From Bacteroidota bacterium (GTDB lineage Bacteria; Bacteroidota; Bacteroidia; 2-12-FULL-35-15), in assembly GCA_947479085.1 (NCBI GenBank), contig CANJYB010000001.1, positions 124,001 to 188,000 of the forward strand: a DNA stretch of 64,000 nt, read 5' to 3'. The number at the start of each line of letters is the position of its first letter. Positions within the stretch are counted from its first letter, which is position 1. The position numbers were made by a program, and so were the translations under genes. The notes beneath the pieces are model-generated. The model did not search any database. It saw only the letters and a list, made by a program, of their open reading frames with translations, and was not told the DNA's origin. Below are positions 7,616 through 16,114 of this stretch, piece after piece.

Positions 7616-8030
7616 TTTAGTTATGAATTATGAATTATAAGTTATGAATTATGAGTTCGTGAAACTGAAAACTAATTCGTTATTCGAGAATCTCTTACTT
7701 ACAGGAGTAATTCGATGGCTCACTCAAGATTCGTTATTCGTTATAATTCGTAATTCGTTGAAATAAAAAAAATAGGAACGCAGATTTAACTTATTGGTGA
7801 TGATAAAAAGTGATAAGATGATTGGAGTTATGATGGTAGCCTTCGGCTATTATGATGGGCTTCCGGTAAACAACCATTTAAATCATAAATCAAATCTTTA
7901 GGAGTATAAATCATTTTGTATCCTAACTTAAAACATATTAATCAGCGTACTAACATTAAATTAAAATAATCATCTGCGATTCGTTATTCGTCAAGATTCG
8001 TAATTCGTAGGAACTAAAAAAAATAAAACC
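7616..8030. other. Gene-free stretch with ATTCGTAATTCG-type simple repeats
   Basis: No gene seen. It holds ATTATGAATTATGAATTATA-type and ATTCGTTATTCG / ATTCGTAATTCG runs that recur at 8.99, 50.86, 53.94-54.06 and 54.58 kb, and one copy (7775-7803) of a 29-bp repeat also found at 9611-9639. A TAGCCTTCGGCTA hairpin lies near 7841. Confidence 0.6.
7775..7803. repeat. 29-bp direct repeat, copy 1
   Basis: Begins GGAACGCAGATTTAAC and ends TTATTGGTGATGA; identical over 29 bases to 9611-9639, which forms the start of the porP remnant. It resembles a widespread ACGCAGATTT-type dispersed repeat. Confidence 0.85.
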
Positions 8031-8792
8031 ATGAAAAAAACAGTTATATCCGTGGGAACTACTGCGGGAAAAAGACAGTTGAGGATACTGAAAAATAATC
8101 CTTTTAATCAATTATTCACTACCGAAATGGGCATCATCGTGTTGCTGGCCAATGTTACCATAACCAAAGGTAAACTCGGATTCTCGGTAACGGAGAGAGA
8201 CGGAGATTTTATCCGCAAAGCACTGGGCATACATGCAGCTATATTTGCTAATGTAGGCGGGTATTATTCGCCACCATTTGGCGCACTTGCTGCTTTGGCT
8301 ACTGCTATCAGCACTTTGCAGGATACCATTATTGATGTGGAAGCTGCAGTGTATGGTGCAGAAGCAGCCAAGGCAGATGCAAAACGGGATGTGATGAGGC
8401 TGCTGAAAAAAGCGCTTAATTACATAAACGACATTGCATTCGACCGACAGGATGTGGCCTCAGAAGTGATAACCGGGGCCCGTATGCTTGTTAATAAGCC
8501 AATTTCGCAGGACAAACAGGACTTAAAAGCAGTGTTGGGTCCCGGAACAGGCGTGGTAAGGCTGTTTGCAAAGGCAGTGAAATATCTTGCAAAATATCAG
8601 AAAGCTACGTATGAGTGGCAGTTCAGTATTGATCAAGGTAAAACATGGGAAAACATACCTTTTACACATAAATCAAAAACTACAGTAACAGGTATGCTTC
8701 CGGGTATAGAAACATGGTTCCGCAAACGCGACTTTTCTGAAAAAACAGGAATGAGCGCATGGAGTGATTATGTAAGTATTTATCCGTTGTAA
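8031..8792 (+). CDS. Helical plus fibronectin-III-like protein (cassette 1, gene B)
   Basis: A 253-aa protein. Residues about 84-138 form Ala-rich helices; the C-terminal ~65 residues (WQFSID at 196-201, GKTWEN, TWFRKR, AWSDYVSIYPL) look like a single fibronectin-III-like sandwich. No signal peptide is evident. It is clearly homologous to the 50935-51702 protein: KGKLGF, GGYYS, a helix ending YIN, a VITGA/IITGA motif, WQFSID, TWEN and FRKR are shared in order. The plan also matches 37547-38173. It resembles small Bacteroidota proteins annotated as fibronectin type III domain-containing; no function is known to me. Flanked by genes A and C of the cassette. Confidence 0.75.
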   Translation: MKKTVISVGTTAGKRQLRILKNNPFNQLFTTEMGIIVLLANVTITKGKLGFSVTERDGDFIRKALGIHAAIFANVGGYYSPPFGALAALATAISTLQDTIIDVEAAVYGAEAAKADAKRDVMRLLKKALNYINDIAFDRQDVASEVITGARMLVNKPISQDKQDLKAVLGPGTGVVRLFAKAVKYLAKYQKATYEWQFSIDQGKTWENIPFTHKSKTTVTGMLPGIETWFRKRDFSEKTGMSAWSDYVSIYPL

Positions 8793-9046
8793 GGAAGGGA
8801 GTATTGAGTATTTAGTATAGAGTACAAAATATTAAGTACAAAGTACAAAGTAAACTTTTGCACCGCACTTCCGGATGTGGCACCCCTCCCCTTATTTCAA
8901 GGGGAGGGGCCGGGGGTGAGGTCTTGAAAAAGAGATTGCTTCGTACCTCGCAATGACGCACGGCTGAATGAATTGCTTCTTCACTCAGAAATATTCGTTA
9001 TTCGTTAAAATTCGTAATTCGTAGACTTAAAAAAAAATAAAAAAAA
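8793..9046. repeat. Cassette-1 intergenic repeats
   Basis: Contains runs of GTATTGAGTA/AGTACAAAGTAC, a GC-rich inverted repeat (CCCCTCCCCTT with AAGGGGAGGGG, about 8875-8910) preceded by CACTTCCGGATGTGGC, and a GAGATTGCTTCGTACCTCGC-type dispersed repeat (8931-8955). The first two elements recur in the same order between the homologous genes of cassette 2 (51.70-51.84 kb). Confidence 0.75.
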
Positions 9047-9553
9047 ATGAAAACCATTACACAACAATTATCAACCTTATTACCGATAGGTAAACTGGTA
9101 AATAACGTCATCAACTTTTTCAGAAAAAAAACAGAAACAGTTCTGGAAGAAAAGCCGGTTAAAAAAGTTCAGGGAGCAAATTTTTATGAACGGCTGCCCG
9201 ACAAGGAATTGGTGCGATATGCCGAAAGCATTGTAGACCGTATGTTTGAAAGCGAAGCGTTTCCGCAGGAACAAATTCCGGTGCTGTATCTTTCTTCGAA
9301 ACTAAAAGAAATGAAACATAGTTTGTACGAAAAGGAAATGCGTTTTGATATGATAACCTATAAAGTAAAACGAAAAGAACTTATACGGCAACTAAACGAA
9401 GTAGCTTTGGCAGTAAAACGAAGAGCAGCAAATCCCCCAAGGGCGGGACTTCGCAAAAGCTCTGCAACTAATCCCGAAGGAGTCGGTGCTTCGCGACCAA
9501 TCAGGGACGAGATTTTTATTAATGCAGGGTTTAAGGTGCAAGGGTGGAGATGA
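9047..9553 (+). CDS. MKTITQQLS-family protein (cassette 1, gene C)
   Basis: A 168-aa soluble, basic, helical protein starting MKTITQQLSTLLPIGKLVN. Its paralogue at 52063 begins MKTITQQLSTFLPFGELVN, and the central helix (YAESIVDRM / FAEGIIDRI) is also conserved. The C-terminal part (about residues 128-151, from AANPPRAGLRK to GVGASRP) is encoded by an inserted TCCCGAAGGAGTCGG-type palindromic repeat; beyond it the ancestral-looking tail INAGFKVQGW resumes, matching VNAGFY in the cassette-2 DNA. I know no function. The repeat insertion kept the frame, suggesting the end is tolerant or the gene still used. Confidence 0.65.
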   Translation: MKTITQQLSTLLPIGKLVNNVINFFRKKTETVLEEKPVKKVQGANFYERLPDKELVRYAESIVDRMFESEAFPQEQIPVLYLSSKLKEMKHSLYEKEMRFDMITYKVKRKELIRQLNEVALAVKRRAANPPRAGLRKSSATNPEGVGASRPIRDEIFINAGFKVQGWR

Positions 9554-9608
9554 AGGGGCACGCCATGACGCATGCATCCAAAAGTTATAAAAGCCTATAA
9601 AGAAAAGA

Positions 9609-10142
9609 ATGGAACGCAGATTTAACTTATTGGTGATGAACACTGACAGAACTTCGAACATGATAGATGCAAGCTTCGGAATTGCCTATCATAATAAAAA
9701 TTTGCACATTGGTTTTGCTGCTCCTCGTTTATTATCAGGCGAAGATGCTGACCAAAACCTGTATTATCTTACTCCTCAGTACAAAGGGCATATCAGTTAT
9801 AAATTAGCCTTTAACCAAGTTTGGGCCATCGACCCGGTTGCCATTGTTTCCATCCCTAAAAATGCCGACATGTATTACGAAGTAGCTGTTCCGGTAATGT
9901 ATAAGGAAAAAATATGGATTACCCCTGCCTATAAAAAATCGAGTATGGCATTGGGGCTTGGCGCTAAAATATGTTCCAGTTTCTTTTTCAATTATACGTA
10001 TGAGTTTTCTTCCATGGGAATAGCCGGCAAATCTTCTGGCACTCACGAAATATCCATAGGGTGGAAATTATCTCCTAAAAAGAAAACGGACGAACCTGCT
10101 GCCGATAAAAAGAAACCATATTATAAATGGTTGAGCAAATAG
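9609..10142 (+). pseudogene. PorP/SprF-type T9SS outer-membrane protein, C-terminal remnant
   Basis: The 177-aa frame matches only the C-terminal half of PorP/SprF family beta-barrel proteins: LHIGFAAPRLL, an AIDPVAIVSIPKNADMYYEV stretch, MYKEKIWITPAYKKSSMALG, NYTYEFSSMGIAGKSSGTHE and ISIGW. Family members are about 300 aa or more with a signal peptide; here the N-terminal ~150 residues and the signal are missing. The first ~10 codons (MERRFNLLV) come from a 29-bp dispersed repeat also present at 7775-7803, so the 5' boundary is a rearrangement junction. The product could not reach the outer membrane; I call it a 5'-truncated pseudogene. Confidence 0.8.
9611..9639. repeat. 29-bp direct repeat, copy 2, at porP truncation point
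   Basis: Identical to 7775-7803 and fused directly to the porP coding sequence, marking the breakpoint. Confidence 0.85.
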
Positions 10143-10192
10143 ATTTTACTCTATTTATGCGCCACAGACTTTAATATTTCAAAATTATATTG

Positions 10193-10380
10193 CTATTCAC
10201 AGAATAGGAATTACTATTCACAGAATAGTAACAACTATTCACCAATTAGTAGTTACTATTCACCAAACAGTAACAACTATTCCACAACAAGTAATTACTA
10301 TTCATGGATAGTAATAGCTATTCCATGAATAGTAACTACTGTTCACCAAATAGTAACTACTATTCATGAACTATTTATTA
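10193..10380. repeat. 21-bp tandem repeat array with hairpin units, 9 units
   Basis: Nine units starting CTATTC (one CTGTTC), each 21 bases except the sixth (10298-10317), which is 20. Most units are quasi-palindromic: CTATTC...GAATAG or ...ATAG can pair, for example CTATTCACAGAATAG. The first five units are open as Tyr-Ser heptads (YSQNSNN, YSPISSY), in the frame of the porP remnant but after its stop and with no start codon. The 20-base unit breaks that frame. Confidence 0.92.
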
Positions 10381-10562
10381 ATTTCTTTAATTTTAGAATA
10401 AGTACGTAACAGGAACCTATAATAAATAATTGCCAATAAACAGGAAATGCGGTTTGGGTGAATAGTTAACAATTGCTAATGCTATTAAAATGAGCAAATT
10501 AAATGAGCATGGTGTTTGTTAGTTTTAATAAAAACCAGATTTTAAAACGCATATTAATTGCA

Positions 10563-10570
10563 TATCTTTG
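10563..10570 (+). promoter_or_regulatory. Predicted -7 element for M23 peptidase (leaderless type)
   Basis: TATCTTTG fits TAnnTTTG and ends 4 bases before the ATG at 10575, so transcription should begin at or next to the start codon. Confidence 0.55.
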
Positions 10571-10574
10571 TACC

Positions 10575-12302
10575 ATGCAAAACAGAAATTTCTTACTTCT
10601 ATTCGCATTTTTAGTTCAATTACCTCTTTTTTCTCAAACCACTTACCCGGTAGATTATTTCCAGGCTCCGGTTTCGGGAGATTTATCATTGGTTGGTAAT
10701 TTCGGTGAAATACGCCCAAACCATTTTCATGCAGGTTTTGATATTCGTACCGGAGGACAGGAAGGAGTGCCTGTAAACGCTATAGCAGTTGGGTATGTGT
10801 CGCGCATTAAAATAAGTGCCGCGGGTTACGGCAAAGCATTATATATTACTCATCCGAACGGCTTTACCAGTGTTTATGCCCATCTTAGAAACTACAATAC
10901 AGAAATAGCCGCTTTTGCAAAGAAAGTTCAGTATGCCGAAGAATCATTTGAAATTGATACACTTCTTCCGGCAACTGCATTACCTGTAAAAAAAGGACAA
11001 CAGATAGCCAATTCAGGTAATACGGGTAGTTCTTCCGGTCCTCATCTTCATTTCGAAATAAGAAATACAAAAACGGAAATGCCTCTTAATCCATATCTTT
11101 TTGGCTATAAAGTTCCTGATAATTCCAAACCAAGAATTCAGCAATTGGCGGTAATCCCTGTGGGAAGGACCTCTTCAGTAAATGGGAAACAAGCCATCAA
11201 AAAAATAAGACCCATTTACAGTAATAATAAATACAGTATTGCGGCATCTGATACGATACTTGTAAATGGTGAAATAGGGTTTGGTGTAGAATGTTATGAT
11301 ACCGAAAATGGTTCTACCAATCACAATGGTGTTTTTTCGATTGAATTGCAGGAAGCCGATAAAAGAATTTACTATCATGAACTTGCCACTTTTTCTTTCG
11401 GAAATTCAAGATATGTAAATGCACATATATATTATCCTGAGAAAATAAAAGCAAATGAAGTAATTCAAAAATGTTTTGTTTCAAAAAATGATAAGCTGGA
11501 GATTTATAAAAATGTAATTAGTAATGGGGTTGTAGGTTTTAAGGATGACAGCATTCATATAATGAAATTTATTGTAAAGGATTTTTCAGGAAATGCAACA
11601 GAGATTCAATTGAAAGTGAAGAGTATTTCTAAAACAAAAATAAAAGAGAATAGCATGGCTGCAACCTCTGTTTGTTTCGATTGTTTAAAGGAAAATAAGT
11701 TTGATAATTACGAATTAAAAATGGAAATGCCGGAGAACGCATTATATAATGATATTAATTTTGAGTACACCAAAAAGCTTGACCTGAAAGCTCCCTATGC
11801 TCCTTTGTTTAAAATTATGACAAACGAAATAGCTTTACAAAAAGCATATAAATTAAGTATTAAGGTTGTTAAGCTTTCTGACTCATTGCAAAAAAAAGCA
11901 TGTATTATTTCTATTAATGATAAAAGAAAAGAAACTTACGAGGGTGGAACTTATAAAGAAGGGTGGGTAACAACCCAAACCAAGAACCTTGGGAATTTTA
12001 CCATTGGTATTGATAATACTGCTCCTGTAATTAATCCGGAATTTAAAATTCCGGATAAAAATAACGTTGATTTGAGTAAAACAAAAACCATTGGATTCAC
12101 TGTAACGGATGACTTGTCAGGAGTTAAAACATATAAAGCAACCATTGATGATAAATGGGTGTTGTGCGAATATGATTTGAAAAAAGATTTGTTGTTTTAT
12201 ACTTTTGATGAAAACATAAAACTGGGAGATCATACTTTTAAAATAGAAGTAAGCGATGATAAAAATAATAGATCAACTTTTACTTTTAAATTTAAAAGGT
12301 AA
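10575..12302 (+). CDS. M23 family metallopeptidase (secreted LytM-type)
   Basis: Predicted periplasmic peptidoglycan endopeptidase-like protein. From the ATG at 10575 it starts with a signal peptide (MQNRNFLLLFAFLVQLPLFS then Q). The M23 domain (about 30-175) has the zinc motif H-x-x-x-D in FHAGFDIRTG and the HLHFEIRN motif after SSGP. The C-terminal ~400 residues are beta-rich, with a DDLSGVKTYKATID segment like an Ig-type fold, as in many Bacteroidota M23 proteins. An in-frame ATG at 10503 would put 24 extra residues before the signal and lies upstream of the -7 motif, so 10575 was chosen. Converges with the next gene with only 2 bases between. Confidence 0.9.
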   Translation: MQNRNFLLLFAFLVQLPLFSQTTYPVDYFQAPVSGDLSLVGNFGEIRPNHFHAGFDIRTGGQEGVPVNAIAVGYVSRIKISAAGYGKALYITHPNGFTSVYAHLRNYNTEIAAFAKKVQYAEESFEIDTLLPATALPVKKGQQIANSGNTGSSSGPHLHFEIRNTKTEMPLNPYLFGYKVPDNSKPRIQQLAVIPVGRTSSVNGKQAIKKIRPIYSNNKYSIAASDTILVNGEIGFGVECYDTENGSTNHNGVFSIELQEADKRIYYHELATFSFGNSRYVNAHIYYPEKIKANEVIQKCFVSKNDKLEIYKNVISNGVVGFKDDSIHIMKFIVKDFSGNATEIQLKVKSISKTKIKENSMAATSVCFDCLKENKFDNYELKMEMPENALYNDINFEYTKKLDLKAPYAPLFKIMTNEIALQKAYKLSIKVVKLSDSLQKKACIISINDKRKETYEGGTYKEGWVTTQTKNLGNFTIGIDNTAPVINPEFKIPDKNNVDLSKTKTIGFTVTDDLSGVKTYKATIDDKWVLCEYDLKKDLLFYTFDENIKLGDHTFKIEVSDDKNNRSTFTFKFKR

Positions 12303-12304
12303 TT

Positions 12305-13069
12305 TTAAATAGATTTTTCTCCTAACCAAGGGGAAATGTTAACGCTGGCTTTCTTCTTTAAGTGAAATTGCTGTATAGCGTTTTTGTCAATATGTTCTAT
12401 TGCCTCTTCAACAGAATCAGTAAATAATAATAGTTTCATGTCTTCTTCAAGTATAGTTCCGGATTTTATCATCACATCAAAATGTTCGCATAATTGTTGA
12501 TGAAAAATTTTATCCATAATCACTACTGGGAATCGTTTCATGAAATTGGTTTGTATTAAAGTTAATGCTTCAAATAATTCATCCATCGTGCCGAACCCTC
12601 CGGGCATTACAACAAAAGCATAGGAGTATTTGGTTAACAAGACCTTTCTGACAAAGAAATAACGGATGTTCACCCATTTATCAAGGTAGGAGTTGGGGTA
12701 TTGTTCCTGAGGTAAAACTATATTGCAACCAACAGATTTTCCTCCTGCTTCCTTTGCTCCCCTGTTGGCGGCCTCCATTATTCCGGGGCCTCCTCCGGTC
12801 ATTACAGTAAATCCGATATTAGTAAGCGCACCTCCCATTTTTCTTGCCAGTTCATAACTCAGGTGTCCTTCTTTAAACCTTGCAGAGCCAAAAACAGTTA
12901 CACAAGGCCCTATAAAATGGAGTTTCCGGAATCCTTTAATAAATTCGAACATTACTCTTACCAAAAACAGGAAATCCTGTATTCTTGATTGCGGTCCATC
13001 CAAAAAAGATTTTTCTTCAGGTCTGGGTTGATGGGGTTTCATTTCATTAATTTTCTCTTCGTTTTCCAT
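12305..13069 (-). CDS. LOG-like Rossmann-fold protein (TIGR00730 type)
   Basis: About 254 aa. It has the lysine-decarboxylase-like/LOG motifs: GGGPGIMEAANRGAKEAGG for nucleotide binding and PGGFGTMDELFEALT. Members of this superfamily include cytokinin-riboside phosphoribohydrolases and other nucleotide hydrolases; the substrate here is unknown. The N-terminal ~35 residues are an extension rich in charged residues. ATG 13069 was preferred to the GTG three bases upstream because a -7 motif ends 4 bases before it. Divergent from the alpha/beta hydrolase gene. Confidence 0.85.
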   Translation of the reverse strand: MENEEKINEMKPHQPRPEEKSFLDGPQSRIQDFLFLVRVMFEFIKGFRKLHFIGPCVTVFGSARFKEGHLSYELARKMGGALTNIGFTVMTGGGPGIMEAANRGAKEAGGKSVGCNIVLPQEQYPNSYLDKWVNIRYFFVRKVLLTKYSYAFVVMPGGFGTMDELFEALTLIQTNFMKRFPVVIMDKIFHQQLCEHFDVMIKSGTILEEDMKLLLFTDSVEEAIEHIDKNAIQQFHLKKKASVNISPWLGEKSI

Positions 13070-13073
13070 CACG

Positions 13074-13081
13074 CAAAATTA
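13074..13081 (-). promoter_or_regulatory. Predicted -7 element for the LOG-like gene (leaderless type)
   Basis: TAATTTTG on the minus strand, followed by CGTG and then the ATG; same 4-base spacing as at 10563-10570. Confidence 0.5.
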
Positions 13082-13139
13082 CATATTATTAGTTTGAAGT
13101 TTTATAGTTCTATTTTTATATTTTTACAAAAAAAATAGA

Positions 13140-13823
13140 ATGGAACACTTACTTTTATTACATGGAGCAATTGGTGCAAAAGATCAGTTGCAAGCACTTG
13201 CCGAAAAACTTAAAAATAATTTTATTGTTCATATCCTTAACTTCAGCGGGCATGGAGGAGAAGCAATGGTGGAAGAATTCAGCATTGAATTGTTTGCAAC
13301 CAATGTGTTGGATTATTTAGAGAAGAATAATATTTCCTCAATAAATATATTTGGATATAGCATGGGTGGATATGTGAGCTTATATCTTGCAAAACATCAT
13401 CCTGACAAAATTAAAAAAGTATTTTCATTTGCTGCCAAAATAAACTGGTCACCGGAAATAGCACTACAAGAAGTGAAGATGATGGATGTAGAAAAAATTC
13501 AGCAAAAGATTCCTGCCTTTGCCAAAACGCTAGAACAAAGACATGCTCCGAATGATTGGAAAATTGTGTTAAAGAAAATGGAAGAAATGCTTATTCGTGT
13601 GGGAATAGAAACACCTTTGAAAGAAGGTGAATTTGAAACCATTGAACAACCAATATTAATAGGTATTGGGGATAAGGATGCAACAGTTAACCTGGAAGAA
13701 ACAATTGCGGTATATCGTAAATTAAAAAATGCAAGCTTAATAGTTTTTCCCGGCACACCACATCCGATAGAAAAAATTTCTGTGGAACGATTACCAGGCG
13801 AAATCGTTAACTTCTTTAAATAA
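13140..13823 (+). CDS. Alpha/beta-fold hydrolase
   Basis: A 227-aa cytoplasmic esterase/lipase-type hydrolase. LLLHGAIG provides the oxyanion-hole HG; the nucleophile elbow is GYSMGG (Ser about 77); the acid is likely Asp in GIGDKDATV and the base His in PGTPHPIE. Length is at the short end for the fold, with a small helical cap (about 120-165). The substrate is unknown. Followed directly by a strong bidirectional terminator. Confidence 0.85.
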   Translation: MEHLLLLHGAIGAKDQLQALAEKLKNNFIVHILNFSGHGGEAMVEEFSIELFATNVLDYLEKNNISSINIFGYSMGGYVSLYLAKHHPDKIKKVFSFAAKINWSPEIALQEVKMMDVEKIQQKIPAFAKTLEQRHAPNDWKIVLKKMEEMLIRVGIETPLKEGEFETIEQPILIGIGDKDATVNLEETIAVYRKLKNASLIVFPGTPHPIEKISVERLPGEIVNFFK

Positions 13824-13854
13824 AAAGACCTGCAACTATCAGTTGCAGGTCTTT
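13824..13854. terminator. Bidirectional intrinsic terminator
   Basis: A 14-bp perfect stem (AAAGACCTGCAACT and its complement) with a 3-base loop and T-rich flanks on both strands. It separates the convergent hydrolase and DPP III genes. Confidence 0.9.
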
Positions 13855-13873
13855 TGTTTCAACAATTTTAGGA

Positions 13874-15949
13874 TTAATTCTTCACCGGCAAATAACCGTA
13901 GTCTTTTCCATAACGAAGCATTTGCTCCATAAAGGTTTCGGTGTTTTCAATTTTTACATCTGTAATTTTATCTCCATCCATAACAGGAACCAACTTAGGT
14001 TGAATAAAGCCCATGTATGGTGCGATGTTTAGTTTCTCCATACGAGTATGCACTTCTTTCAATAATGCCTGATCTACTTTTACTCCGTAATTCTCAACCA
14101 GATCTTTACCTGCTTTAAAGTCTCCTTCTGATTTAATGCGCTGAATTTCTTTTAACAATTGGCCAAACAAATCACGAAGTTTAGTGTAATCATTAATTTT
14201 GAAATACGTTTTTCCGTCTTTTGAAACGCGCTCAATAACATTATCTTTCTTACCTTTTTCAAATACCCATTGTGCATTCACCTGGCGGTTTCGCATGTGA
14301 GCTTCTTCCAGGTTATCTCCTTCTTTAATACGCACCAGTTGGGTCATCATTCCATTCATGATGTAATAATCATATTGAGCTTTACCTACTTCTATAGATG
14401 GGCTTACTCCAATATCTACTAATTTCTGATCCATGATGTAATACAATCCTACCAAATCCGCACGCGCTTCTTCCAATGTACCTGCATAATTTTTAAGTGT
14501 TACATCGGGTGTACTTACTCCTTTATTTATCTGCCCGGAAGCATGACCAATTACCTCATGCATATCAGTTTCCAAATCACCGCTCAAAGGACCATATTTC
14601 GAAACTCTGTCTTTTACTTCATCACTTGCTCCAAACTCGCCTATCGTAGGGCTTTTGGCGCGGGCAAAATTGTAAGAATAAACAATGTTACTTAACGAAA
14701 CAGATTTAGAACCATGTTCTTCCCTTATCCATTCTGAATTTGGAAGGTTAATACCGATAGGTGTGGCAGGCGCATTATCTCCCGCTTCCCCTATTACAGT
14801 TATTACTTTTGCCGAAATTCCTTTAACTTCTTTCTTTTTATGATTGTCTGCAATTGGGGAATGGTCTTCAAACCATTGTGCTTCTTTTGCAATAGCAGCA
14901 ATACGTTTGGTAGCTTCCATATCTTTCATTGAAACGACTGATTCATACCCTCCCTTTTTTTGCATTGCATCGTGATATACTTCAATGAACCCGTTTACCA
15001 CATCCACGCGCGAAGCAGTATCGCCAACCCATGAAACGGAGTAATCGTCAAAGTCTTTTAAATCGCCACTTTTGTAATATTTAATTAAGGCAATCAAGGT
15101 AGTTTTCTGAACATCATTTTCAGCAACAGTACTTGCTTTTTCGAGCCAGTAAATAATCTTGTCAATAGCAGCACCATACATGCCTCCGCTTTTCCAAACC
15201 TTTTCAGTTACTTTGCCATTCTCCATCACCACCTTTGAGTTAAGTCCCCATGATGGCTGTTCTTTGGCATCTTTCAGTGATTTGCCTGCATAAAAATCTT
15301 CCACCTGCTTTTGTGTAACTCCCTCATAAAAATTACCTGCTGATGCTTTCACTATGTCCACATTGGCACTTAGGTCAACTGTTTTAGGTGCTACTTTAGG
15401 GTCAAAAATTACAGGTTGCATCATTTTAAGGAAGTCTTCCATATTCATTCCTTCGAGCGGAAGTTTTGCATTATCGCTTTTGCTTATTAATTCCTTGAAA
15501 TAATCAAATGAAAAATCAGGAAGCATTTTTGCATTACTGTAATGATGGTGAATTCCATTAGAAAAGAAAACACGATTGCCATACTCAAGAAATTTTTTGT
15601 AATCATCCGTATTCTTATCTCCCGAAAAAGTGGTAAGAATAGTTTCCAGCGTTTTCCTTACACATAAATTGTATTTATACTTCTGGTCCCAAGCCATATC
15701 TCTTCCGCATAAACCGGCTTCGTATAAATAGTAGGCAAGTTGTTTTTGTTTTAAAGATAAATCAGAAAACCCTGGAATGTCGTAACGCAAGACCTGTATA
15801 TCGGCAAAGCGGTCGGCCATTATTTCCGTGTTGGAGGTTTTTGCAGAATCTTTATGTTCTGCTTCTTCTTTTTTTGTTTCTCCACTGTTGCATCCCGAAA
15901 ATACCAAGGATACCAATACTGCAGAGATGGATAATTGTTTTAAATTCAT
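13874..15949 (-). CDS. Dipeptidyl peptidase III-type metallopeptidase (M49) lipoprotein
   Basis: A 691-aa zinc peptidase predicted to cleave dipeptides from peptide N-termini. The zinc site is HEVIGH (464-469), close to the M49 HEXXGH pattern, with the second motif EEARAD (493-498), as in Bacteroidota DPP III. The N-terminus is a lipoprotein signal ending LVFSGC, so it is anchored in the cell envelope; many DPP III enzymes are cytosolic, but lipoprotein forms are usual in Bacteroidota. Monocistronic by appearance, bounded by the terminator on its 3' side. Confidence 0.92.
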   Translation of the reverse strand: MNLKQLSISAVLVSLVFSGCNSGETKKEEAEHKDSAKTSNTEIMADRFADIQVLRYDIPGFSDLSLKQKQLAYYLYEAGLCGRDMAWDQKYKYNLCVRKTLETILTTFSGDKNTDDYKKFLEYGNRVFFSNGIHHHYSNAKMLPDFSFDYFKELISKSDNAKLPLEGMNMEDFLKMMQPVIFDPKVAPKTVDLSANVDIVKASAGNFYEGVTQKQVEDFYAGKSLKDAKEQPSWGLNSKVVMENGKVTEKVWKSGGMYGAAIDKIIYWLEKASTVAENDVQKTTLIALIKYYKSGDLKDFDDYSVSWVGDTASRVDVVNGFIEVYHDAMQKKGGYESVVSMKDMEATKRIAAIAKEAQWFEDHSPIADNHKKKEVKGISAKVITVIGEAGDNAPATPIGINLPNSEWIREEHGSKSVSLSNIVYSYNFARAKSPTIGEFGASDEVKDRVSKYGPLSGDLETDMHEVIGHASGQINKGVSTPDVTLKNYAGTLEEARADLVGLYYIMDQKLVDIGVSPSIEVGKAQYDYYIMNGMMTQLVRIKEGDNLEEAHMRNRQVNAQWVFEKGKKDNVIERVSKDGKTYFKINDYTKLRDLFGQLLKEIQRIKSEGDFKAGKDLVENYGVKVDQALLKEVHTRMEKLNIAPYMGFIQPKLVPVMDGDKITDVKIENTETFMEQMLRYGKDYGYLPVKN

Positions 15950-16114
15950 GTTGTAATTATTTGTTGTTAGTTGTTTTTTTATTTAATAGAAATGAAATAA
16001 ATATTTTTTTAAAACTTGAACTTATCAGTTTTTACAAAAATACATTTAATTATTTGATTGTCAAGTTATCAAATAAAAGGGCTTGGGGAAATGAGATTAA
16101 CCCTCTCGGCTTGA

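Larger units (their letters stand above)
10143..10574. other. Gene-free stretch holding a 21-bp array
   Basis: Between the porP remnant and the M23 peptidase. Apart from the 21-bp-period array (10193-10380) and the peptidase -7 motif, nothing recognisable is seen. Confidence 0.6.
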
